DNA from: Coriaria nepalensis
Taxonomy: Eukaryota > Streptophyta > Magnoliopsida > Cucurbitales > Coriariaceae
Direction: 5' to 3'
Assembly: GCA_027186245.1 (NCBI GenBank)
Contig: CP114497.1
Span: forward strand, 1,681,501 to 1,745,500
Length of the DNA stretch: 64,000 nt
Made by a program: the position numbers and the translations under genes. Of this stretch, positions 1-12,479 are shown one piece after another (the first letter of the stretch is position 1; every line of letters begins with the position of its first letter). The notes under the pieces were generated by a model. That model did no database searches and was not told the DNA's origin. It worked only from the letters and a program-made list of their open reading frames with translations.

Positions 1-660
1 TTATTTTTCCTAATAAGCCTGTTCACTTTATTTCAACGGGCTGGAAACAAATAAAATATTCTCTAATTTTTTTTTTTTTAAATTATTTTCTTCCTCTTGA
101 TTTGAAATTCTTCAAGGTCTTTTACCAGTCATAAGTAGGTACTAGGCCCAGAGCTGGTGCGATTTGTAACAAACTGCACAGTATTTATTACCACCCAAAA
201 ACATTGCCCATGAATTGAGATGTCATGTCAATGCAAAAAAGAAACAGTAGGAAATGATTCATGAATCACGAAGGTAATAAGGTCTTGTCAATATCTTCAT
301 TTAATGGGGCTGTATGTTTTTGTCATTTTGAACAGCAAAAGTGTGGGTATTGCGCCAAGAATCAGAAGCCAATGACTATAATTGAGGATGCTATTATTTG
401 GACCCCATTTCTTATATGGTTTTATTTTCATTATAATATGTAAAGAGTTTCCTGAAAGGGGTTATGAGTTCTGTAATCCGTACCTTTAAGATTTCTTCAT
501 CATAAAAATCTTTCCCATTTCTGCTAAATAGGACCGATTTACCTGGTTTAACTGCTCTAAATCTTATAGGTTCTTAGCTTTTCTTTATCTTCAGACTGTT
601 GACTTTTTTCTTCCCCCTTTTTTTCCCCTCAAATAATGATAATTGCATGGAATTTTGGGC
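1..660. other. Intron of the polyamine oxidase gene
   Basis: No conserved exon of the oxidase family is visible here on either strand. The segment ends in a pyrimidine-rich tract and an AG at 661-662, which suits the 3' end of an intron. The 60-codon open frame at 261-443 shows no recognisable domain. Confidence 0.6.
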
Positions 661-662
661 AG

Positions 663-3640
663 GTTGTACGGGAAATACAGCACTCGAGAAACGGCGTTAC
701 GGTAAAAACGGAGGATGGTCATGTCTATGAAGCTAATTATGTGATTTTGTCCGTTAGCATTGGCGTTCTCCAAAGTGACCTCATTTCTTTCAGTCCACCT
801 TTACCCGTACGTTTTCTCTTCCTTAATTTATTCCATGTTATTGCCATGTTCTTTTCATCCTCTGTCGCAATTCCCTCCTAGATCCATGAATTCCCTCCCT
901 CTTTTTTAATTGTCGTGGCACTTGTTTATTGTTTCTGGAGCGGCTCACCTCATTCATCCATACCACATTGACCTCGATTATGGCCAACTGGAAGAATCTT
1001 GACCGTTCAACGTTCATGAATCTGCTTTTGTTAAACATTGTGAAAATTTTAAATTAAGTGTCGGGTGAGGGTCCTTATAGATTTGGATATTTTACTTTTC
1101 CCAGGTCCACCCTTTTTATATAACTTGGTTTAGTTGAATAATGTCGCAACTTTTGGAGAGTTTGGACTCTGTTTAATGGAGTTGCACGAATTGATGACGC
1201 AAGGGACGTATTTCGAGGGGGTGTCTTTTTCAATTATGAGCCAATAGATACCGTGCATAATCCACGGTATTTCAAGTTGGACCCCATTGTGTCTGCACGT
1301 GGATTACTTCTAGATTAGTTCGCTAAGTGTGTGACAACTGGTTAATTTAATAGTTTCTCTTAGTTAAAATCAGGTAAGGACCTATTTTATAATATGTCTT
1401 TGGTACAAAACGTATAATGTATCCATTATTTTTACCCTTACGTATCTTTTGGATTGTTTATGTTTTCTTGTACTGCTTTAATTATTATTGTATCTTTTTG
1501 GGTGCCTTTATAAGTTGTAATTAGCAGTATTTAACAGTGTTTTACTGTTTTACGTACTAAAAACAGAGGTGGAAAACAGAGGCCATAGAGAAATGTGATT
1601 TGATAGTGTACACAAAGATCTTCTTGAAATTCCCATTCAAGTTTTGGCCAAGTGGGCCCGGCAAGGAATTCTTCATTTACGCTCACGAACGAAGGGGCTA
1701 CTACACTTTTTGGCAGGTTGGTGTTTACTTTTGAATTGAAATTTCTTTAACAGAACATATAGATAAGTAGGTAGCGTGTGATTACAATATATTATGATTT
1801 ACGCATCACATTCACATGGGCTGCGGTCTACGTGCAAGTTCTCTGCATGTTGCTGATGGGGGTCCTGTTTTCTATACATGGTGTATATTATATGTTTGAA
1901 TGTCATCGTCGTCTCCGTCTGCATCACTAAAATATTTCTGTTAATTTATTTCTCGAGATGCTTAGCTATCATCAATTCATCATACGAAGGATACACCTAT
2001 TAATTTAGTCTTAGATTGTTATTAGATACAGCCTCTGATTCTGTATTCTATGCGTCGAGATAATCTTTCCCACATTGAGCTTGTTTAATTGCCATTAACA
2101 AAGAAACAAAAAAAAAAAAAAAAAAAACAATGTGTCTTTTCGTGCTTGTTTGCGTCCAGCACATATTAACATTGATTGGATCAGAATCTGAGAATCAGAC
2201 ATAATTTTTTATGTCACTTCTCTCGTGGCTGCTACAGATTATAGGGGTTGGATTGCATGAAGTATATATAGTCTGCTATTGATTATGTAAATCTGGCATC
2301 TCTACGGAAGTCATGTCTTTCATGAACAAATTACGCGATAAGAAATACATGAGTCATTATATTTAATCCAGTGATCTACATTATTTTTTTTATTTGAGGG
2401 AGGAGGGAGGAGGGAAAGAAAAAAAAAAGGAGGGGAGAACAAAAAATACATGATTCACTGAGTTAAATACAGTGATTTCCGTGTTTTTGGTAGGTTCTCT
2501 TCCTCTTAGAGCTGGCATTGTTTATTAGCTTAGCTTGCATTATTTATCTCACTCATGTGTTGCGGCTCCTTTGTTTTATATCTTAGTATCCGGAACTCAC
2601 GGCATATTTTGCTGACCTCATCATGATAATTAAGCATGCATATCATGACAGATTAATTGAAATAATACTTCCAATTATTGGAATTTTATATGATTAATGA
2701 ACCATATGATCATATGGATAATTGGATTACGTACATAATTTTCATATGAAAATGATATATATATTTTTGACGTCAGCATATGGAAAATGCATATCCTGGG
2801 TCCAATATCCTGGTTGTAACACTAACCAATGAGGAATCAAAACGAGTGGAAGCTCAATCAGACGAGGAAACGTTAAGGGAAGCTATGGAAGTGCTGAGCA
2901 ACATGTTTGGGCCCGAAATTCCAGAAGCAAATGACATTCTTGTCCCTCGTTGGTGGAATAACAGGTTCCAGCGTGGCAGCTACAGCAATTACCCCATGGT
3001 CGACTCTGATTTATTGCTATTCAATAACATCAAGGTATACTACCATATCTAAGACTACGGACCAAACTCCGGATAAGACGAGAAATTCTTGTATGATCAT
3101 AATGTGAGGAGTTAACATCGTCCAGACTCTACTACTTCATGCCTGCTTCCTGTCTTCGTGACGTCCGGTTCTTAAATATTTTCAAATGATCATTTAAGCT
3201 CAATAATAATAACTAATTTGGGTTTTTTTTCCCTTGGGCAGGCTCCAGTGGGTCCCATTTTCTTCACTGGAGAACACACAAGTGAAAGATTTAGCGGATA
3301 TGTCCATGGTGGATATCTAGCAGGTTTGACACTTGGTAATATTATCATACATACATATATATATATATCTTGTATTATTAGCTGCAATGATTGAAAAATA
3401 TTATTAACAGGTATAGACACAAGCAAGGCTCTATTGGAAGAAATGGAGGAGGAGAAGGAAGAAAGGCAAAACGAGAAAAACCAACAATCATTTTTGTTAG
3501 AACCATTACTAACCCTAACAGGATCATTATCAACACTGACACAGACCGAGACAGTATCATCAGCTCTTCACAAGTCATGTGATCTCACCACCCAGTTATA
3601 TCTTAGCGGCAAGCTCGGCATTCATGGCGGAATATTATGA
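663..3640 (+). CDS. PAO1: Polyamine oxidase, C-terminal part (5' end outside window)
   Basis: FAD-dependent amine oxidase acting on spermidine/spermine. Five exons can be read: 663-806, 1567-1716, 2777-3034, 3242-3323 and 3411-3640, giving 287 residues in one continuous frame with GT-AG borders. Family landmarks are [19 protein letters not shown] and [14 protein letters not shown], then [36 protein letters not shown], and near the end [20 protein letters not shown], the conserved C-terminal FAD-contact segment. The final exon ([12 protein letters not shown] followed by a Glu/Lys-rich stretch) has the style of the Arabidopsis PAO1 tail but looks longer. No N-terminal dinucleotide-binding exon lies in bases 1-660, so the 5' exons are off the left edge. 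The family assignment is firm; the PAO1-type subgroup is inferred from the tail. Confidence 0.9.
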
Positions 3641-4429
3641 CTAGACGGACCCGAACTCGATAAAGATGATCAGAAGACAGAACCTAATAACTTATACGAA
3701 TGTGATTATGGTCAGGCGGGTTTGAATCTCAGGTTGATTCAAGACCTTAATCCCATCCATAAAGTTAGAATCGGAGAGAGAGCAAAGAAGCGGAGAACTT
3801 TAGAAGATTCATGAGCTGGCTTCAAGGTATAGGAATGAGGAGTTCGTTCGTTATTGAAGGGGCTTTACTTTGCACAAGTGAAGTGGAGGTGACAGGGGGA
3901 GAGGGGGGGGGGGGCGGGGGCGGGGGGGCTGTGGTATAATTGAAATGGAATTGGATTTGGGCATTTCAATTCTGAAGAAGTAAGATTGTTAGTGAAAACT
4001 TGGAGGTAGGCTTAATTTATTGGAGCATGTAACAATTGAATTAGAATCGTAGTCAACTGTTAGTGTAATCGATCGTTTAACAAGAAACAATGACATATGG
4101 AATCTTGATAATTCTGAATTAAATGGCTTTCTTTGAGGGAAAACCCACCTCCTAACAAGCAGAGCTCGTACTTTACAATGATTCAGAATGATATTTTCCT
4201 AATTCCCAATTGTTATTTACAGGGATGATCCAACCAACTAACTGATCTTTAAAAAACCATTCAACAACTAACGGCTAACTCCTGGCCGAATAGGAACAGA
4301 ACAGGTGGCACCCTCCTAATGCCTCCTTACTAGCTGATGCTCTCATGTTTTCATTAAAACCCATCTGGCGGTTCATAATCATTTCTCATCTCCAATCTAA
4401 ACCCTCCAATATTCGATCTTTACAATGGT
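3641..4429. other. Gap: 3' flank of polyamine oxidase and probable retrotransposon-derived DNA
   Basis: No gene is visible. The left part is the oxidase 3' flank, including the G-rich tract. The right part lies directly downstream (minus sense) of the gypsy chromodomain remnant and may be its 3' end. Confidence 0.4.
3891..3930 (+). repeat. G-rich tract
   Basis: A near-pure guanine run, interrupted by single A or C bases, lies about 250 bp after the polyamine oxidase stop codon. It contains well over four runs of three or more G, so a G-quadruplex is possible on the + strand. It sits in the likely 3' flank between the oxidase gene and a retrotransposon remnant. Confidence 0.7.
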
Positions 4430-4820
4430 CTCCTCTTTCAGAGCACATTGCCCACAAGGTATGGGTACGCCTCCTTCAACTGGTGCCAATTTTCCCAAGT
4501 TGCTTCTTCCCCAGATTGGGCACTCCATTGGGTTAGAGCTTCCGTAGTGGCCCGATTAGCTACGTTTTTCATCTGGCGAAGCAAAATCTTCTCAGGCTCA
4601 TGGAGGAACTGACCGACATCGTTTGCAGGCGGTAAGCGGGGGGATGGGGATAACGGCGGTGCCAAGCCTTGACTTCAAAAGGTTGACATTGGTTTCTAGA
4701 CAGAAGAACCAAGGGATGAGATGTAAGTTGTATCATTTGTAGGTGGAGTGTTTTCATTGAATGTATCACTGTATAAATCAAGGCAAAAACAATTATATTA
4801 CTCGAAAAAAATATCATATA
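4430..4820 (-). mobile_element. Ty3/gypsy retrotransposon remnant (integrase C-terminus/chromodomain)
   Basis: On the minus strand, 4665-4438 encodes a segment ending EALTQWSAQSGEEATWENWH followed by QLKEAYPYL. This is the chromodomain-like end of plant Ty3/gypsy polyproteins (pattern ALIQW..L...EATWE....L...YP). The adjoining frame (4569-4817) continues the element across a frameshift. No intact protease, RT or RNase H is present. Sequence left of it (about 4100-4430) may be the downstream untranslated part or LTR, but I could not find a second LTR to confirm this. Decayed and non-functional. Confidence 0.75.
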
Positions 4821-5201
4821 TCATACAAGAGATATTCAATTATAAAAAATAGTGTTATCCAACTAGTCAGTTAGCACTTCCATAAGCAGGTGAGAACTAC
4901 TACATCTTTGCTTGAATTTTCAACTACAAGACTCAAATTTTCTTTAGCAATCAAAACATTAGATGATATCCAAACTTTAAATAAAAATAAGTGTCACATA
5001 TTGAAATCTCAGATGCTAGATGATTTTTCCTTATAAACTCGAGCTATTTGCTTGATGCTATAATGTGGGGGGTCGAAATACTGAGAACTCCAGTTTTGGT
5101 ATTTGTTAAGACTCATATCTTCTAAGCATTTATATGCCACAATGGAAGATGTCTGATATATAGGGGAAAAAGTTGTAGATATACTTCCAATAATTCCTCA
5201 C

Positions 5202-5688
5202 CATGAAAACTTTTTGTCAAATGGCTTCTTGCCCTGTGAATGCCAGAGGTAGGTTAATACCATGAAGTGCCATCCAGTCTATTTCTTTCTCCCATCTTTC
5301 CAATCCCACCAAACATAGGAATCTACATAGAGAATAGAATCATCAATCATAAACAGTATTGAAATACTCATCAACTAAAGTAGTGAAATTTTCTACCATA
5401 GAATATGGTTGGTTAGTTTTTCCTCCACCCATCCCAAAAATGCCACAGCGAAGAAGCCCTCATAGTTTGTTTTTTCTCTCAATAACCTTAAGAACTTATT
5501 AAGTACAAGATAAACAGTGAATGAGAGAGAAAAACAGAGACAAACATGGCACTCATCCTTTACAGGGGGCTTGGGAATAGAAGCTGTCTGAATGCCACCT
5601 GTCTTGTCCCATGAAACATGAGCACCACACCTACTTCAAGTACCAATAAAAGCCAGATACAATTTCAACTGCAGTGGTACCCTTGATC
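5202..5688 (-). pseudogene. Alpha-N-acetylglucosaminidase (NAGLU) pseudogene fragment, two exons
   Basis: Minus-strand remnant of the lysosomal/vacuolar-type NAGLU family. The right exon begins at 5688 after an intact AG acceptor and reads TTAVEIVSGF, then [20 protein letters not shown]. Small deletions break the frame between these parts, in the stretch that is normally WYLKYW. The left exon (5322-5202) reads SYVWWDW, then, after a one-base deletion near 5300, [20 protein letters not shown] and GQEAI. It then hits a stop (TGA at 5219-5217) where the family has Trp. A GT donor is still present at 5201-5200. An intron separates the exons, so this is a DNA copy, not a processed one. The remaining exons are missing. 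Confidence 0.85.
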
Positions 5689-5689
5689 C

Positions 5690-6714
5690 TAAAATAAAAT
5701 GTGAATGAATAAAACCCATAAAGCTTGTGTTTGAAGAAGGTGAAACCTTTTTTTAATGAGAAATGAATAGTGATTAGGGTGACGGGTTGATGGTTCTATA
5801 GATAGATGACTTACAGGTCAATGTCTATATTAGCAATAACATGAGCTATAATTTTTTAGCTAAATCCGGTTCCAGCAAGTTTGCAAGCTCATTAGTAGTG
5901 TGTTGGATTATTTTGTGGAAGAGTATATCCATTATATGATATTTTGGTCAAAATATCCGTTGTGACAGTTTTATTAAGTTAAGAGTGCAAATCAGAAGTT
6001 ATCTACTTGAATATAAAACAACTGATTTGTAGTTTCCTAAGAAGTCACAGTCTCAATCAATTTTTGTAATCCTATTTTAGATATTTTAATTTTCAATTTA
6101 TAATTCATATTTAATTAATTAAATTCGATCAATAAAATTTACATTTCAAATTTTACTATTCTATTTTTCTTTGTTTTCAATCCAACTAAAATCAATTTCA
6201 ATCTTTAATTTTTCCAGCTTGTTCATAAATCAACAAAAGGATTTAAGGGATACTTATCTCCATTAACTAGCTTAATCTGGAAAGTACCTACTACCATTTT
6301 TCAATAAATAAAAAAAAAAATATATATATATATTCAACTAATGGCTCGATTAAAATTTCACCCAACGGTTTAGCCGGCGTGTGAGCCACTTGGTTTGATC
6401 ACGGTTAAAAAATGCTTCACACAATCCTATCTAGATGACTCATGATTTTAGCCAAATTCAGCCTCAATCGTGGGTCCTCACCCCTAACTAGCTAACTATT
6501 ACAAAGTCTGGGAATCCGACTGAATAAGCGAAACGGTATAAACTGCCAAACAAATAAAAGCAAGAACAACAAATGAACAAATAGAAGAGACTCAAAAATA
6601 AAAAAGAACGCGTCAAATTAGTTGATTTCTTCTTTCCAAGTACAAATCAACTCTAATCACTTTAATGATTATATAAACCCCATTCCATTTATGCTATAGA
6701 GAGAGAGAGAGAGA
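5690..6714. other. Gap: intergenic DNA and promoter/5' UTR of the + strand reductase
   Basis: AT-rich sequence without recognisable coding potential. It ends in a GA microsatellite (about 6698-6714) directly upstream of the reductase start codon. A TATA-like ATATAAA lies near 6672. Confidence 0.4.
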
Positions 6715-8181
6715 ATGAGTAGAGAGAGAATGAGTAGAGAGAGAACAGACAAGGTGGTGTGTGTGACCGGAGCAGCAGGTTACGTAGCTTCATGGCTTGT
6801 CAAGCTCCTACTCCAACATGGCTACACCGTTAAGGCCACAGTTCGTAACCCGAGTCAGTGTTTTTAACATTTATCAGTCTGTTTGATATTCATTGTCATC
6901 TCTTGCTATCATAAAGTTGTGCTTTATAAACGCGATAGGTGACGGGATGAAAGTCGAACATTTACGAGCATTAGATGGAGCAAGCGATAGACTGCAGATA
7001 TTCGAAGCAGATTTACTGAAGGAAGGATCTTTCGATTCAGTAGTAGATGGGTGTGAAGGCGTTTTCCATACTGCATCTCCCGTGCCTACCACACCGATCA
7101 TTGAGAAAAAGGTAGTGTTAACTTAGATTGAAATTCAACTCATCCTATCTTATGTGTCTGTGTCTGCTTGATCTTGATACACATATATTGTTAATATGTA
7201 TTCAGTCAGACGTGGTTGATCCTGCTGTGAAGGGAACAATCAATGTCCTCAAGTCATGTGCAAAAGTTGCTTCTATTAAGAGAGTGGTAGTGACATCTTC
7301 CATTGCTGCGGTGTTGTACAATGGAAAACAACTGACTGGCAGGACAGTAGTTGACGAGGATTGGTTTTCCGATGCAGCATTTTGCGATCTCGATCCAAAG
7401 GTTGACTTTGGATATGTGCTATAACTCCCATTTTTCTTTCAAAAGTGTATCTACTACTCTAAACGTGTATGTCATTTCTTCAGCTTTGGTATATGCTTTC
7501 AAAGACATTAGCCGAGGAGGCTGCATGGAAATTTGCAGAAGAGAGAGGACTAGACTTGGTTACTATCAATCCAGGGTATGTTATCGGTCCGGCAATACAG
7601 AACACACTTACTTCCACCGTACAAGTGTTTCTAAAACTTATCAAAGGTGAACATTCTACCGATTGAACTGCATAAACTTCTTATCAAAATGCATTAGTAG
7701 TTATTCAAACTCGTCCCTGAGTCTATTGCAAGTTAACTGAGATTATCTTCGTGATTTTTATCGGGTGAAGGAAAAGCATTATCGGCGATGGAAGAATATG
7801 CCCTGGTCGATGTTCGGGATGTTGCAGAAGCACATATTAGAACATTTGAAATAGAAGCAGCAAGAGGGAGACATTTATTGGTTGAAAGGGCGGTACATTG
7901 GTCTGACCTATGTCAGATTTTGAATGGGCTTTACCCCACTTTGCACCTTTCTGAAAAGTAAGTTCTTCACTGTTATCATGTAAGATTGAAACGGTGCCTT
8001 ACACTGGGTAAAACTGTACATTAATGACAGGAACGAGGTGGATAAGAAGGCTTCTAAGCCGTGTTACAGGGTTTCTAAGGAGAAAGCAACAAGTTTAGGG
8101 ATAAACTTCATTCCATTGGAGTTGAGCCTTCAGGACACTGTTGAAAGCTTCAAGCAGAAGGGATTTCTCAGTAGCATCTAA
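6715..8181 (+). CDS. DFR/CCR-like NADPH-dependent reductase (extended SDR, copy A)
   Basis: Six exons: 6715-6853, 6939-7111, 7206-7400, 7484-7646, 7771-7957, 8031-8181; 335 residues, all phases consistent. The N-terminal Rossmann motif is [19 protein letters not shown]. The catalytic Ser lies in VVTSSIAA and the Tyr/Lys pair in [15 protein letters not shown] (YxxxK). GVFHTASPV and [10 protein letters not shown] are also typical. The cinnamoyl-CoA reductase signature NWYCYGK is replaced by LWYMLSKT, so this is not a bona fide CCR. Members of this branch include phenylacetaldehyde reductases, CCR-like and DFR-like enzymes, and the substrate cannot be named from sequence. Two in-frame ATGs (6715, 6730) arise from a 15-bp tandem duplication. 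Copy B is at 13295-15228. Confidence 0.93.
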
Positions 8182-8824
8182 TATTATAGCCTGTGAACAA
8201 GAAAGCATTGTCTAAAGCTAAACGCTAAGAATCGTGTTTCACATTTGGTTCGAAATTCACTTACGATAATGCCATAATCATAATATCTACTGTATATTAT
8301 ACACATTCTTAAATTAAAGCCGGCAAGAATTGTAATGTCTAGATTCTAGCAAGGCCAAGACAACCATCACTTGCCCATCATAAAAAAAAAAAAATTAATA
8401 ATAATAAAAAAAAAAAAAAATCATATTTTTTTGCATACCAGAAATATTATAATTGAAAACAGATCCTTGTTACTAAATATTACGATTCCACAAAAAAAAA
8501 AAATGAAACCTAAAGCGAGTTGACTAATCAATCAGGTTGCTTGTTGCCGTATTCAATAACTTCAATCACGAAAAGAGAACTTAAAAAGACTCCCAAGATT
8601 AAATAACCGTACCGGATTATATACTCTCCACCATTTTCTGGGACGAGATTGATGTTGAGAAATTTTCCAACTGCCTTTTGTGACAAATTTCTCCTGCTTC
8701 TGATTCTTGTGTACATATATCATTATTGGCTATTCGATGCAGGAGATGTAATTAAATTGAAATTTAATTACAGTGTTTACAATTGTGTTTGAGCCTTCAT
8801 CTTTGTATTCTGTAGTTATTAATA
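8182..8824. other. Gap: convergent intergenic region
   Basis: Lies between the converging 3' ends of the reductase and NLE. It is AT-rich with poly-A runs at 8382-8420 and around 8493. It holds one short minus-strand open frame (8528-8716), listed separately. Confidence 0.5.
8528..8716 (-). CDS. Short open frame with one membrane-like segment, unconfirmed
   Basis: 62 codons starting at ATG. I do not recognise it. The N-terminus is basic (RIRSRR), and a hydrophobic stretch YLILGVFLSSLFVIEVI could span a membrane at about residues 37-54. It overlaps the expected 3' UTR of NLE on the same strand, and nothing else supports translation. It may be chance. Confidence 0.15.
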   Translation of the reverse strand: MYTRIRSRRNLSQKAVGKFLNINLVPENGGEYIIRYGYLILGVFLSSLFVIEVIEYGNKQPD

Positions 8825-11800
8825 TCAGCCCATCCATAGCTTTAACACTCTATCCTTGCCACCAGAAGCTACTTTCTCACCATCCGGACTCCAATCAACA
8901 GCAAAAACCTGTCCGAAAAGAAAGCAATGTATGAATTTGAATTCATAATCATCATTACTAACTTTTTTATTTTCCTTTTAGGATAAAGATACCTCATCCG
9001 CATGGCCTGGAAGGTCTTGTTTTAACTTCTGTGTCCGTACATCCCAAACCTGGATTAAAAAGGAAATATTCAATTCGATCTATTCTTCCTCCTGAATGGC
9101 CAAATATGAGAAATGTAAGTTATTCATACAAGATACCTTTAGAGTCGAGTCTTTGCTTCCACTAAGAAGAAGTCTGCTATCAGCGGACCAGCTACATGAG
9201 AAAATAAAATATCATCATAAGTTAAAGAGACAAGGCAAGTAAAAGGGTAGATACAGAGGAAGTGTGGATAATTCAAACCTGATCTGGTAAACCGGCCCAA
9301 CATGACCTCGAAAAGCTGCAACAAATTTACCACTGGCGCCGTTCCATAATTTGACAGATCTATCAAATGATGCACTTGCCACCCATTGCCCATCAGGTGA
9401 AAAATAAACATGGTTCACAAGCTGTAAGAAAGAAACACATTGTCAAAAGCATTAGGCGCTCTTTAAGGCGTCGGGAACCTGTAATGCTTGAGGCGCTAGG
9501 CACTAACCTGAGCAGGGTGAGGTGCCCAACACATATATACAATATATATGATAAATTATAGGTTTTACAACATAAGACTAATATACAATTGAGAAGTTAG
9601 GTTTAAGGATAATAACAAGGAAAGAAAAAAAATTGAAGCTAGTCAATCTTTAAGAAAAGACTTTTACGGCGGTATGGAAAAAAGGGGAAATTCTAGGCTA
9701 CTCTAGGGGTAGGTACCACCCAGCCGTAGGGATGAAGCCAAATCAGTATTTTTTTGACATCAACAGCTGATGTGGCTTGATCCCACCTCCTGGGAGTATC
9801 TACTCATAGCCTAGGATTTAACAAAAACGTGGATAGAGAGAGAAACAGAATTGTCAACCCCCCCCAAGCAACAACCAAAAAAATAAAGGAGGGAGAAATA
9901 GATATTTTCATAAGAACGTATTCTTCACCTGTTGATGGCCTGTCATTCTAGTTTTAGGATGTTTGCTAACTGCAGGTTCCCATAGAAACATGGTAAAATC
10001 ATCAGATCCTGAAACCAATCGTTCAGGGGCATTGCCCTTCATTTTGTCGTACCTTTCCAAAGCAACCTATAATTTTTAGCACAATGGGAAACATTCGATT
10101 TAGAGCCCAAAAAAAGGGGGGGGGGGGGACAAAAGCTTTTAACAAATCCAGAAAAACTTGACAATTCACGACTTCGGAGATAAAACAAGTTACCTTCTTC
10201 ATTTCCTCTGGAGAAGTATACTGTTTACTAGTATGATCAAAAGCACCAGTTCGAAGAACATATTCAGTGCTCAATGCAAGAGAGTTAACCCAATGCCCAT
10301 GACCCTAAGGCAAATTTATATAACAAAAGGTTTAGGAAAGAGTAATTATTAATGGAAGTTAAGACTTTCAATTAGTTAAGTATTATAAGTGTATTATGGA
10401 TCCCCGAAATGAACACTAAAGGTTTCTAAAATTTTGCAGAAGAAGCAAACAAAATTTATAAATTAAAATAACATTTTATCCAAAAGGGATCCACCTTTAA
10501 TTCACGAATTAGCTTTCCTTGTGTAGTTTCCCAGACCTTAATAGTACAATCCTGAGAGCTGATACATTCAAGAGAAAGACAGTCATAAATCTGTGGAACA
10601 CTAAAGCATGGCTCTTATACAAGTACACATACACTTAATTTGGACATATTGAGTAATAGATGGTATAAATTCTATAAGTAAGTGGTGATAAGAGTGTGTA
10701 CCCTGTATATATAACTCCATCCCCACCCCACTTCACACAAGTTACTGCAAGTGTATGGCCGCTAAGACATATCACAGTCTTCTTCAATGTAACGTCCCAT
10801 ATGCGTGCATCACCATCTTTGCTAGAGCTTACAAATCGACGACATGGTGCACTTAAATGGACGGGTTCCCAAGATATACCAGTAATCCATTTCTTGTGGC
10901 CCTAAAAATGTTAGCAGATGCGAAATAAGTCAGATTGTACTGTAACTAGTCCACTAGATGGAAAAATGCAATACTTATTCAAGTACAGAGACATTACAAC
11001 AAGTGAATTGCCCAATTGCTTCCCAGTCTGTGGGTCCCAACATAGAAGTTCTCCAGCCTTGCTCCCACTTACGAGATATTTCCCATCCGGTGACCAAGCA
11101 ATGCAGAGAACCCAATTCTTGTGTCCTGAGTTTAAAAAAAAATGTTTTTTTTGTTTAATCTGGAACATAAAAATAACGAATGAAACAAACTTAATATATA
11201 CATTAGAAAATTCCCAAAGTTGTCTATGATTAGAGAGCTATGCTGCATGTTTAATGTATTAAACACAGCTTAATAGTTGACGACGATAAGAAGATTTACA
11301 CAACATAATAGATATCCAACCTGTGCATGTGAACAATGGTGTCTGGGTATTAAGGTCCCACAGTCTAACAGTGGTATCACCTGAACCACTTGCCAGATGT
11401 CGCCCATCGGGACTAAAAGCAACAGAAAGTACAGCTTCAGAGTGACCTGCAAATAAAATGAGATCAATAAAAGGAAGAGATGACCGGTAGTAACAGCAAT
11501 TTTTTCTTCTAAACAAAGCTAAAACCTCATACCAGCTATTGTTGCAGAACATCGGTTAACAGGACGAATACGGAAAAGCGCTTGTGGTTGATAAATAATT
11601 GTCAGAACCTTCTCCACAGAAACTGAAATTTCATTCACACAGAAAGATTAATAACCATCAACTTAAAAAGACCCCATAAAATCAGCCACTAAATTGTTTC
11701 ACTATATTAAAATTCTCAGATTCTACAGTATACCTTTGTTTTTCTCTAAATAGGTGCCTAGCGGAACATGGAGCTCCTGATCCGAGATATAGAAAGAATA

Positions 11801-12158
11801 CGGTAACTTCTCCTCCTGAACAACATACAGCGATGCTTGATTTAGTGCTTCAAAATTAGCAACAAAAAATACTTTGTTTTTTTTAATACAGACTTATCGA
11901 ATCAAACATAGATTATCAACCTTTCTTAATCGTGCAGCTTATCGTAAAATTTGTCAATTTATCGTTCATTTTACTACAAGTTGCAGCCAAAACGCTTACA
12001 TTGTTAAGAAGCTTATTGACGACTTGCTGAAGCTGTTGCGGCCCAACGTTCTGAGGAAGGTAAATCGGAGCTCCTAAGGGAGTCCCTTCCGGATCAGTCA
12101 ACAGGCACATCACGTTATTCACCATCTCCGATGTATCTGCTTCCATCTCCATGGCCAT
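8825..12158 (-). CDS. NLE1: Notchless homolog (WD40 ribosome-biogenesis factor)
   Basis: Thirteen exons, plus-strand limits from the start: 12000-12158, 11734-11815, 11533-11622, 11321-11446, 10998-11125, 10702-10901, 10495-10558, 10194-10304, 9929-10066, 9279-9421, 9137-9191, 8993-9049, 8825-8908; 478 residues, close to the family's length. The N-terminal NLE domain ([20 protein letters not shown]) is followed by seven or eight WD40 blades, for example [20 protein letters not shown] and [20 protein letters not shown], ending [17 protein letters not shown] works with the AAA ATPase MDN1/Rea1 in pre-60S maturation in the nucleolus. Start chosen at [12 protein letters not shown]; the frame is open upstream but not conserved. 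An AAACCCTAA telo-box lies about 70 bp upstream of the ATG. Confidence 0.96.
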
Positions 12159-12220
12159 GGATGATTCAAAAATTCGGAAGTTTAGATTGTGAATTGTGAT
12201 TGAGGGGTTTGACAGAGGAG

Positions 12221-12229
12221 TTAGGGTTT
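12221..12229 (-). promoter_or_regulatory. Telo-box in the NLE 5' region
   Basis: The minus strand reads AAACCCTAA, the plant telo-box common in promoters and leaders of translation and ribosome-biogenesis genes. It lies about 65-70 bp upstream of the NLE start codon, which fits the gene's role. Confidence 0.55.
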
Positions 12230-12479
12230 TGGAGGGTTTGATTTGAGGTTTCTTAGAATGCGGGGGCGCGCATGTTTGTTGATGCGGGCCTGCAATGAAA
12301 TACATTAAGATAAAATGGTGAAAAATTATTATTTTGGTGATGTATTTAGGTGTTCTTTTTTTTTTTTTTTTCCGCATCTTACATTTGTTTAAATTAAGTC
12401 TTTAATTTTTATTTTTATCATTTTTAATTATTTAAATAGAAAATATTAAAAGAAATTTAAAAAATTTTAAAACTTTTAC

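Noticed and set aside
9422..9928. Possible gene in the long NLE intron
   Set aside because: Only a GGCG-rich repeat-like stretch (about 9450-9530) and a short open frame without domain; consistent with intron plus a small repeat.
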